From Blastococcus sp. CPCC 205250 (lineage in GTDB: Bacteria > Actinomycetota > Actinomycetes > Mycobacteriales > Geodermatophilaceae), in NCBI RefSeq assembly GCF_019799925.1, contig NZ_JABGCG010000012.1, positions 62,001 to 126,000 on the forward strand: a stretch of 64,000 nucleotides of DNA, read 5' to 3'. This document shows positions 33,592 to 40,458 of the stretch, piece by piece. Each line of letters starts with the position of its first letter. Within the stretch, counting starts at the first letter, position 1. A program made the translations under genes and the position numbers. Under the pieces are notes generated by a model. It was not told the DNA's origin. It saw only the letters and a program-made list of their open reading frames with translations, and ran no database searches.

Positions 33592-34826
33592 CGGCCGGTC
33601 TCCGCCAGGTGCACCGGGGACACCGCGGTGGGCAGGCTGCGGGCCACCCGGGCGCCGTCGGCGTAGTCGATCTCGAGCAGCGCGTCCTCGCCGGGGACGT
33701 TGAGGTAGGCGCGGTCGGCGTCCACCTCCAAGACCACGTCCGCCAGCCGGTCGGCGGACAGCAGCGGTTCGGTGGCGGCCGTCGTCCCGGCCTGGGGGTC
33801 GAGGACGACGACCCGGCCGGCCGCGTCGACGCCGACCACCCGGTCCCGCTCGTCGTCGGCGGCAACGGCGCGCACCCACGGCGTCTCCGTCGGCAGCAGC
33901 TGCCAGGTGCGGGCGCGGCTGTCCAGCAGCCAGACGCCCTGCGTGCCGGCCGGCGCGGCGACGACCGGGCGGCCGGGCCGGTTCGCCAGCCCCGCCGCCC
34001 GGTCCTGCGGCGCCACCGCTCCCGGGTAGGCGACACGCTCGAGCGAGACCCCCTCGGCGGTCTCGGTGGCCAGCACCGCGCCGTCGGCGCAGGAGACGAC
34101 GACGCCGACGCGGGTCGCCGACCCGCCGCGCGGCTCCACGCACTCGGCGCGGGCGCCCTCCAGCGGCTCCCCGGACGAGTCGCGGACCACGACGGCGCCC
34201 GCCTCGGTGGAGACCAGCCGGTCGCCCAGCGGCACGAGCGCGCCGTCGTGGGGCGAGGTGCGGAGCGCGCCGACCTCCTCGAGCTCCCCCTGCCCGAGGG
34301 CGGCCCGGTCGAGGACCACGCCGGTGCCCGTGGTCGGGGAGAACAGCGCCGTCAGCGTCTCCGACGACGCCGCGCGGACGTCCCCGGACCACTCGAGGGC
34401 GCCGACCACGCGCGCCGGCGCGCGGTAGTAGTGCACGTGGTCGCCGTGGTCGACGGTCCACGTGCCGGTGTCGACGACGGTGAGCTCGCCGGCGGGCTCG
34501 GAGGCGGCGAACAGGAACCGGCCGTCACCGGCGACGGCGGAGACGCCGCCGAGGTCCCCCAGCTCCGCCGACTCCCCGGTCAGCAGGTCGAGGGCGTGCG
34601 CCGACCCCGCCTCGTCGAGGTAGGCCAGCTGGAGCTGCGGCTCACCGAGCTCCTCCGCCCCGGCGACGTAGCCGTGCTGCCCTGCCGCGCCGGTAGGGTC
34701 GGCCGCCCCGGCCCCCGGGTCCGCCGGGTCGGCGCCGCACCCGGCCACGAGCAGCGCGGCGGCGCAGACGGGGACGCGCCGGAGGAGGCGATGCCGGGGA
34801 CGTCGCGGCGGGCAGGGTCGGGACAC
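33588..34826 (-). CDS. Second AztD-like lipoprotein
   Basis: A 412-residue lipoprotein (lipobox LLVAGC, Cys30) with the same repeated beta-strand pattern as the downstream AztD (GDGRFLFAASEPAGELTVVDTG, VHYYRAP, AGAVVVRDSSGEPL, EDALLEIDYADGARVARSLP). It carries an HGDHVHYY cluster that could bind zinc. GTG 34826 after GGAGGTCCT. It lies between aztB and aztC and is coupled to aztC. Overall similarity to the 31385-32638 protein is moderate, so the two may differ in role. Confidence 0.78.
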   Translation of the reverse strand: MSRPCPPRRPRHRLLRRVPVCAAALLVAGCGADPADPGAGAADPTGAAGQHGYVAGAEELGEPQLQLAYLDEAGSAHALDLLTGESAELGDLGGVSAVAGDGRFLFAASEPAGELTVVDTGTWTVDHGDHVHYYRAPARVVGALEWSGDVRAASSETLTALFSPTTGTGVVLDRAALGQGELEEVGALRTSPHDGALVPLGDRLVSTEAGAVVVRDSSGEPLEGARAECVEPRGGSATRVGVVVSCADGAVLATETAEGVSLERVAYPGAVAPQDRAAGLANRPGRPVVAAPAGTQGVWLLDSRARTWQLLPTETPWVRAVAADDERDRVVGVDAAGRVVVLDPQAGTTAATEPLLSADRLADVVLEVDADRAYLNVPGEDALLEIDYADGARVARSLPTAVSPVHLAETGR

Positions 34827-34881
34827 AGGACCTCCAGGGTCGTGGGGGGGGTGGAGACGGCGGGCCGGGGCCCGCCGGGGG

Positions 34882-35697
34882 TCAGCGGGGGGCGAGGGCC
34901 CGTGCGGTGACGGACACCCCGACGAGGGCGACCGCGCAGACGGCGATGGACGCGCCACCGGCGGTCCCCGCGTGCCAGGACAGGAGCAGGCCGGCGACCA
35001 CGGCGACGGCACCCAGGGCGGCGCCGACCGCCATGGTCGAGGGCAGGCGGCGGGTCCACTGGCGGGCCGCTGACGCGGGTGCGAGCAGCAGGGCGACCAC
35101 CAGCAGCGTGCCGAGCGCCTGGTAGGAGGTGACGACGGCGGCACTGACGACGAGCACCATGACCAGGTGCGCCAGCCGCGGGCGCAGGCCCAGGGTGGCC
35201 GCCGTCCGGGAGTCGAAGGCGACCGCCACGAACGAGCGGTGGAACGCCGCGCAGACGGCGACCAGCGCCACCAGGCTCCCGGCCAGCAGCACGACGTCGG
35301 TGCCGCGGACGGCCAGCACGTCGCCGAACAGGATCGCCGTGACGTCGGTGGCGAAGGACTTCGACCGGGACACGATCACCACGCCGAGGGCCAGCATCCC
35401 GACGAAGAGCAGCCCGATGGCCGTGTCGTGCGACAGCCGGGCCCGCCGGGCCACCGCCCCGACTCCGACGCTCATGAGCCCGGCGCTGACCGCGGCGCCG
35501 GCCAGCGGCGGCCAGCCGGCGAGCGTGGCCACGGCGACCCCCGGCAGCATCCCGTGGGCCAGGGCCTCGCCGAGGAAGGCCATGCCGCGGACGACCACCC
35601 ACGTGCCGACCACGGCACAGGTCACCGCGGCGAGCACACCCCCGAGGAGGGCGCGCTGCATGAACGGGAGGGCGAAGGGGTCGAGCAACCAGGACAC
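34882..35697 (-). CDS. aztB: Zinc ABC transporter permease AztB/ZnuB
   Basis: A 271-residue ABC-3 family permease with about eight helices (FMQRALLGGVLAAVTCAVVG, MAFLGEALAHGMLPGVAVA, AIGLLFVGMLALGVVI, ALGTLLVVALLLAPASAA). GTG 35697 begins SWLLDPFALPFM and is only 6 nt after a TATGGT -10, so translation probably starts at or next to the mRNA 5' end. Divergent from aztA with a shared Zur box. Confidence 0.93.
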   Translation of the reverse strand: MSWLLDPFALPFMQRALLGGVLAAVTCAVVGTWVVVRGMAFLGEALAHGMLPGVAVATLAGWPPLAGAAVSAGLMSVGVGAVARRARLSHDTAIGLLFVGMLALGVVIVSRSKSFATDVTAILFGDVLAVRGTDVVLLAGSLVALVAVCAAFHRSFVAVAFDSRTAATLGLRPRLAHLVMVLVVSAAVVTSYQALGTLLVVALLLAPASAARQWTRRLPSTMAVGAALGAVAVVAGLLLSWHAGTAGGASIAVCAVALVGVSVTARALAPR

Positions 35698-35703
35698 CCG
35701 GAG

Positions 35704-35738
35704 ACCATAACGGGAATGATTCTCACTCCTGTTAGCGT
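35704..35738. promoter_or_regulatory. Shared Zur box, divergent leaderless promoters aztA / aztB
   Basis: CGGGAATGATTCTCA at 35711-35725 is the operator. On the plus strand TAGCGT (35733-35738) precedes the aztA ATG by 6 nt. On the minus strand TATGGT (35709-35704) precedes the aztB GTG by 6 nt. Zur bound here would occlude both -10 regions. Confidence 0.85.
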
Positions 35739-35744
35739 GGTCCC

Positions 35745-36389
35745 ATGGCTCCCCCCGCACTGGCCGTCCGCGACCTCACGGTCCAGCGGGGCAGCACGAC
35801 CGCCCTGGAGGCGGTGACCGCCGAGCTCCCGGCGTGCTGCGTGACCGCGCTGGTGGGTCCCAACGGCGCCGGCAAGTCCACGCTGCTCGACGTCCTCGCC
35901 GGCGTCCTCGCGCCGACGTCGGGGTGCGTCGAGCGCCCCCGCGGGCTGACCGTCGCCTACGTGCCGCAACACAGCGCGGTGAGCCCCGACCTGCCGCTCA
36001 CCGTCGCCGACACCCTGGCGATGGGCCGCTGGCGCGAGCGGGGCCCGTGGCGGCGGCTGCGCCGGGAGGACCGCGAGATCGTCGCCGCCTGCGCCGACCG
36101 GCTCGGGCTGACCCCGCTGCTGGACCGTCCGCTGTCGGCGGTCTCCGGTGGGCAGCGCCAGCGGGCCCTCGTCGCCCAGGGCCTGGTGGCCCGCGCCGAC
36201 GTCCTGCTCGTCGACGAGCCGACGGCGGGCGTGGACGCCGCCACGCAGGCCGTCGTGCTGGAGGTCCTGGCCGGCGAGGCCGACCGCGGCGCCGCGGTCG
36301 TGCACGCGACCCACGAGTCGGCTGCGGTCGACTGCGCCGACCGCGTGCTGGCCCTCGTGTCCGGCCGGGCGGACGCCCTCCGCGCCTGA
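35745..36389 (+). CDS. aztA: Zinc ABC transporter ATP-binding protein AztA/ZnuC
   Basis: A 214-residue ABC ATPase: Walker A GPNGAGKST, Q-loop VPQHSAV, signature VSGGQRQRALVAQ, Walker B VLLVDEPTAGVD and H-loop HATHES. It powers the AztB/AztC importer. ATG is 6 nt from its -10. The gene ends inside a 16-bp tandem repeat shared with the convergent ctpC. Confidence 0.93.
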   Translation: MAPPALAVRDLTVQRGSTTALEAVTAELPACCVTALVGPNGAGKSTLLDVLAGVLAPTSGCVERPRGLTVAYVPQHSAVSPDLPLTVADTLAMGRWRERGPWRRLRREDREIVAACADRLGLTPLLDRPLSAVSGGQRQRALVAQGLVARADVLLVDEPTAGVDAATQAVVLEVLAGEADRGAAVVHATHESAAVDCADRVLALVSGRADALRA

Positions 36390-36441
36390 TCAGCACCGCA
36401 CCTGATCAGCACCGCGCCTGATCAGCACCGCGCCTGATCAG
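36385..36441. repeat. 16-bp tandem repeat joining the ends of aztA and ctpC
   Basis: Units of TGATCAGCACCGCGCC start at 36387, 36403, 36419 and (partial) 36435. The first supplies the aztA stop TGA and the last lies over the ctpC stop, so the convergent genes are separated only by repeats of their own ends. Each unit contains the palindrome TGATCA. A slippage or recombination origin is likely. Confidence 0.85.
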
Positions 36442-38570
36442 CTCCGGCGGTAGCGGACCAGCCGGGCCGAGTTCCCGGCCACCGCGACCGACGAGGCGTT
36501 GTGCAGCACCGCGGCCAGCACCGGCGACAGCGCACCCCCCGCACCGAGCAGCAGCCCCACCCCGTTGACGGCGATGGACAGGGCGTAGTTCTGCCGCACC
36601 ACCTGGAGCGTGCGGCCGCCGAGGTCGCGCAGGTCGAGCAGCCGCCGCAGGTCGTCGCCCACCAGCGCGACGTCGGCGGTCTCCACCGCGACGTCGGTGC
36701 CGGACAGGCCCATGGCGATGCCGACGTCCGCGGCGGCGAGCGCGGGGGCGTCGTTGGTGCCGTCGCCGACCATCGCGACGGTGTACCCGGCGGCCTGCAG
36801 AGCCGTGACGACGTCCTGCTTCTCGTCGGGCAGGACCTCGGCGCGCCACTCGTCGACGTCCAGGTGCGCGGCGACCGCGGCGGCGGTCGTGGCGTGGTCG
36901 CCGGTCAGCATCACGACCCGGCGGACACCGGCGGCGCGCAGCGCGGCCAGGACCTCGGCCGACTCGGCGCGGATCTCGTCCCGGAGGCTGACCAGGCCCA
37001 CCAGCTCCCCGTCCACCGCGAGCAGCAGGGGGGTCTCGGTGGCGGCCCGCAGGTCGGCCAGCCAGGTCTGCGCCTCGGTGCCGACCTCGACCCCCTCCGC
37101 GGCCATGAGCGCCTCGCTGCCGAGCAGGAGCACCCGGCCGTCGGCCTGGGTCCGCATGCCCAGCCCGAGCAGCACCTCGCACTCCTCGTGCGGCGGGATG
37201 AAGACGTGCCGCTCCTCGGTGGAGCGGATGACCGCCTGCGCGAGCGGGTGCCGCGAGTGGACCTCCGAGCTCGCCGCGTACCCGAGGACCTGCTCGGGCT
37301 CCCAGGCGTCGGAGAACGACACGACGTTGGTCACCACCGGCCGGCCCAGGGTCAGGGTGCCGGTCTTGTCGAACACCACCGCGTCGACCCGGCCGGCCGC
37401 CTCCAGGTGGGCCCCGCCCTTGACCAGGACCCCGCGCGAGGCGCCGTTGCCGATCGCCGCGCTGACCGCGGTGGGCGTGGACAGGCCGACCGCACACGGG
37501 CAGGCGATCAGCAGCATGGTCATGGCCCGGCGCACGTCCCCGGTCACGGCCCAGGTGAGCCCGGCCAGCGCGAACGACGCGGGGACGAACCGGCGGGAGA
37601 ACGAGTCGGCGACGGTCTGGATGGGCGCCCGGTCGTCCTGCGCGGCCTCGACCCGGGCGATGATCCGGCCGATGGTGGTGTCCGGTCCGGTGGCCGAGGC
37701 GCGGACGACGATCCGGCCGCGCAGGCTGACCGACCCGGCGTGCACCCGGGAGCCCGGGGTGACCGAGACCGGCAGGGGCTCGCCGGTGATCGCGGCCTGG
37801 TCGACGACCCCGCTGCCCTCGACCACCTCGCCGTCCACGGGGAGGACCTCCTGGTCGTGTGCGACGACCAGGTCGCCCACCCGCAGCCGGCCGACGTCCA
37901 GCCGCACCTCGCTGCCGTCCGGGAGCACGACCCAGGCGGCCGACGCCGTGCCGGCGAGCAGGTCGGAGATGGCCCGCCGGGTGCGCCGCAGGGTGAGCGA
38001 CTGCAGCCACTCCCCGATGTTGAGCAGCCAGAGGACCGTGAGCGCGACGACGTTCTCGCGCAGCAGGAGGCTCGCCACCGTCGCCGCGGTCACCAGCGCG
38101 TCGGTGCCCGCCGTCCGCTTCCCGGCCAGGGCCCCGGCCGCGCCCTTCACGAAGGGGTAGCCGGTGAAGACCGTCAGGACGGTGGCCGCCGCGCGGCTGC
38201 GCCCGGCGAGCAGCGGCGGGCGGCCCAGGCCGTAGCGGCGCACCCCCAGCAGGACGAGGGCCGCGCCGCCGACGACGATCCGCACGAGCTCGCCGTTGGC
38301 GACGTCGGCCGAGCGCGGCGGCCGCGACACGGGAGCGTCGACCGGGACCTCGCCGGCGGCGGTCACCGCCGCCAGCACCGCCGTCCGGTCCGCGTCCGGG
38401 CCCAGCCACACGACGACGTGCGCGGTGACCGGGAACGCCTGCACGGCGAGGACGCCCGCGAGCTCGTCGAGGGCCTCCTCGGCGGCCACGGCCCGCGCGG
38501 CCGAGCCGGCCAGCTCCGGCACGGACAGCCGCACCCGGCCGCCGGCGTCGGAGACGACGGAGACCGGCAT
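36438..38570 (-). CDS. ctpC: CtpC-like metal-transporting P1B-type ATPase
   Basis: A 710-residue P-type ATPase highly like mycobacterial CtpC: N-terminal VSVVSDAGGRVRLSV and GGAALVLLGVRRYGLGRPPL, membrane-site motif IACPCAVGLSTPTA, phosphorylation motif FDKTGTLT, the HP pair in HSRHPLAQAV, GDGTNDAPAL, and a C-terminal LHNASSVAVAGNSARLVRY. CtpC exports zinc and/or manganese. Its ATG overlaps the stop of the PacL-like gene (ATGA). It is in an operon whose promoter carries a Zur box, unusual for a zinc exporter. Confidence 0.92.
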   Translation of the reverse strand: MPVSVVSDAGGRVRLSVPELAGSAARAVAAEEALDELAGVLAVQAFPVTAHVVVWLGPDADRTAVLAAVTAAGEVPVDAPVSRPPRSADVANGELVRIVVGGAALVLLGVRRYGLGRPPLLAGRSRAAATVLTVFTGYPFVKGAAGALAGKRTAGTDALVTAATVASLLLRENVVALTVLWLLNIGEWLQSLTLRRTRRAISDLLAGTASAAWVVLPDGSEVRLDVGRLRVGDLVVAHDQEVLPVDGEVVEGSGVVDQAAITGEPLPVSVTPGSRVHAGSVSLRGRIVVRASATGPDTTIGRIIARVEAAQDDRAPIQTVADSFSRRFVPASFALAGLTWAVTGDVRRAMTMLLIACPCAVGLSTPTAVSAAIGNGASRGVLVKGGAHLEAAGRVDAVVFDKTGTLTLGRPVVTNVVSFSDAWEPEQVLGYAASSEVHSRHPLAQAVIRSTEERHVFIPPHEECEVLLGLGMRTQADGRVLLLGSEALMAAEGVEVGTEAQTWLADLRAATETPLLLAVDGELVGLVSLRDEIRAESAEVLAALRAAGVRRVVMLTGDHATTAAAVAAHLDVDEWRAEVLPDEKQDVVTALQAAGYTVAMVGDGTNDAPALAAADVGIAMGLSGTDVAVETADVALVGDDLRRLLDLRDLGGRTLQVVRQNYALSIAVNGVGLLLGAGGALSPVLAAVLHNASSVAVAGNSARLVRYRRS

Positions 38571-38884
38571 CAGTGCGTGTGCGTGTGTGCGTCCGAGCGG
38601 TCCGCCGGCGGCGGCGCGGTGTCCCCGAGGTCGGCGTAGGCCTGGGCGCGGACGTCACCGGCCGCCAGCCGGAGCCGCTCGACGGCGACCCCGGCCCGCC
38701 GGGCGGCGACGATCCCCCAGCGCGTGGCACCGACGGCGGCCTTGCGCGGCAGCGAGCCCGGCTCGCCCCGCTCGGCGGCGCGGACGACGATCACGCCGGC
38801 CACGCCGCTGGCGACGGCACCGGCCGCACGACCGAGCAGGCGACCGCCCCCACGGGTCCGGGTCGACTCCTGCTTCTCCGACAC
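38570..38884 (-). CDS. PacL-like (DUF1490) membrane partner of CtpC
   Basis: A 104-residue protein with a short hydrophobic segment (AAGAVASGVAGVIVV), a basic helical middle, and a metal-binding C-terminus DAHTHTH. DUF1490 proteins encoded next to ctpC, ctpG or ctpV in mycobacteria (PacL) scaffold the ATPases and bind zinc through a C-terminal Asp/His motif; this tail matches that design. ATG 38884; stop overlaps the ctpC start. Confidence 0.85.
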   Translation of the reverse strand: MSEKQESTRTRGGGRLLGRAAGAVASGVAGVIVVRAAERGEPGSLPRKAAVGATRWGIVAARRAGVAVERLRLAAGDVRAQAYADLGDTAPPPADRSDAHTHTH

Positions 38885-38910
38885 GGTTCTCCTCCTGGTC
38901 GCCGACGAGG

Positions 38911-39915
38911 TCAGCTCTGCTGCTGCAGAGCGGCAGACAGCGCCTGCAGCTGGGCCAGCTGCCAGTCGACGAACGACAGACCGTCCTCCGGGACGGACTC
39001 GGTCACCTCGACGACCGGCACCCCGGCCTCCTCCGCGGCGGCGCGCAGCTGCTCGGGGACCCCGCCCTCGGTCTGGGCGTTGTAGACGAGGACGTCGATC
39101 CCCCCGCCGCGCAGCGCCTCCTCGAACTCGGCGACGTCGCCGGGGGCGGGGTCGGTCTCGTTGCTGGCCGACTCGCGGTAGCCCTCGGGGGTGGCGTCGG
39201 TGAGGCCGATGGCCTCGGCCATGTGGTCGAACACCGACTCGGTGGCGGCGTAGGTCCGGTCCCCGGCAGCGGTCCGCAGGGTCTCGATCTCCGCCAGGTA
39301 GGGCTCGAGCTCCTGCTCCCAGGCGGTGGCGCGCTCGGCGAAGTGGTCGGCCGCGTCGGGCGAGAGCTCGCCGAGCTCGGCGGTGATGGCCTCGGCGGAC
39401 TGCTGGACGGAGTCCGGGGAGTACCAGATGTGCGGGTCGACGCCGCCGTGGCCGTGCTCCTCGCCCCCGGCCTCCTCCTCGGCGTGCTCCTCGCCCTCCT
39501 CCTCGGCGTGCTCCTCGCTCTCGACGCCGACCACCTCGGCGAGGTCCAGCACGACCGGGGCGGGGTCGACGTTGCCGGCCGCGTCGGCGGCCCAGTGGTC
39601 GTAGTCGGCGCCGTTGAGCACGACGAGATCGGCCTCCTCGAAGGCCGCGATGTCGCCGGTCGTGGGCTCGAAGTCGTGCGGGTCGACGGCGACCGAGTCG
39701 ATCACCGTGGTCACCGACGCGCAGTCACCGCCCAGGGCCTCGACGACGTCGCCCCACTGCCCGACCGAGACGACCACGTCGACCACCGCACCGGGGCAGG
39801 CCTCGGCGTCCCCGGAACTGGTGGTGGGCCCGCCGTCGTCGCTCCCGCAGGCGGAGAGGACGAGGGCACCGGCAGCGGCCAGGGCGAGGGGGGCGGAACG
39901 GGTACGGCAGCGCAT
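38911..39915 (-). CDS. Metal-binding SBP (ZnuA/MntC-like lipoprotein), orphan
   Basis: A 334-residue cluster A-I lipoprotein (lipobox LVLSAC, Cys23). First ligands are His80 (VDPHDFEP) and His162 (GVDPHIWYSP). The third position, His in ZnuA, is Glu226 (YAATESVFDHM), as in Mn-binding PsaA/MntC. Between them is an acidic His loop (about residues 132-156, EEHAEEEGEEHAEEE and EEHGHGG). No permease or ATPase gene accompanies it; it heads an operon with the PacL-like gene (26-bp gap) and ctpC. ATG 39915. A Zur box lies 20 bp upstream. Confidence 0.9.
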   Translation of the reverse strand: MRCRTRSAPLALAAAGALVLSACGSDDGGPTTSSGDAEACPGAVVDVVVSVGQWGDVVEALGGDCASVTTVIDSVAVDPHDFEPTTGDIAAFEEADLVVLNGADYDHWAADAAGNVDPAPVVLDLAEVVGVESEEHAEEEGEEHAEEEAGGEEHGHGGVDPHIWYSPDSVQQSAEAITAELGELSPDAADHFAERATAWEQELEPYLAEIETLRTAAGDRTYAATESVFDHMAEAIGLTDATPEGYRESASNETDPAPGDVAEFEEALRGGGIDVLVYNAQTEGGVPEQLRAAAEEAGVPVVEVTESVPEDGLSFVDWQLAQLQALSAALQQQS

Positions 39916-39934
39916 CGGGGTCCTCACGCGGGAG

Positions 39935-39949
39935 CGGTAATGATTCTCG
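39935..39949 (-). promoter_or_regulatory. Zur-type box before the orphan SBP operon
   Basis: On the minus strand CGAGAATCATTACCG (39949-39935) matches the other three Zur boxes at most core positions. Unlike them, no TAnnnT lies 6-7 nt before the start; instead a GTGAGGACC ribosome-binding site precedes the ATG, so this mRNA has a leader. Confidence 0.72.
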
Positions 39950-40008
39950 GTCCCATGATGCACGGGGACGCCGGCCCTGTGCACACCGCCCCTGGTCCGG
40001 CGTCGCCG

Positions 40009-40404
40009 TCAGTCCTCCGGCGACCCGGCGAGCGCGCGCTCCACGGCCGCCTCGTCGTCGTCCCAGCCGAGGTGGCCGGCCCGGCCCCGCTGGGCGACCT
40101 GTCCGTCGACCCAGCGCCGGTGCGCCTCCCACGCGGACTGCCGGGTGGCCCCGAGCGCCCGGCCGACCTCCGCCCACGACGCACCACGCTCGCGCGCCGT
40201 CCGGACCGTCAGCTGCCGCCCCTGTGCGGCCTTGCGGGCGATGACCTCGCCGAGGGCCAGGAGCTCCAGGGCCTCCGTGCGGTCGAGCGGCACCGGCCCC
40301 GCCGGGTCGTCGGGGTCGGCGAGCGAGTCCCGCAGCCGGAGGTCGTCGTACCGCCGGACGGCGGTCGCCAGGGTGTGTGCGCGGATCAGCTCGTCGACGT
40401 CCAT
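40009..40404 (-). CDS. Small HTH-type regulator
   Basis: A 131-residue protein with an N-terminal helical region and a likely helix-turn-helix at about residues 70-98 (ARERGASWAEVGRALGATRQ then SAWEAHRRWVDGQ). The C-terminus is acidic. No named family recognised. ATG 40404. Two tandem palindromes sit directly upstream, consistent with autoregulation. Confidence 0.68.
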   Translation of the reverse strand: MDVDELIRAHTLATAVRRYDDLRLRDSLADPDDPAGPVPLDRTEALELLALGEVIARKAAQGRQLTVRTARERGASWAEVGRALGATRQSAWEAHRRWVDGQVAQRGRAGHLGWDDDEAAVERALAGSPED

Positions 40405-40416
40405 GACCCAGCGTCC

Positions 40417-40449
40417 GTCAGGGTGCCCTGACTGTCAAGGTGGCCTGAC
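40417..40449 (-). promoter_or_regulatory. Tandem palindromic operators before the small HTH gene
   Basis: GTCAGGG-TG-CCCTGAC (40417-40432) is a perfect inverted repeat. GTCAAGG-TG-GCCTGAC (40434-40449) is a second, imperfect copy 17 bp away. They occupy the gap between the ABC-F gene stop and the HTH gene start, the natural position for repressor sites. Confidence 0.6.
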
Positions 40450-40458
40450 GGCCGCCCC

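Noticed and set aside
38573..38592. CA/TG microsatellite as a phase-variable tract
   Set aside because: It encodes the HTHTH metal-binding end of the PacL-like protein; the repeat follows from the codons, though slippage there cannot be excluded.
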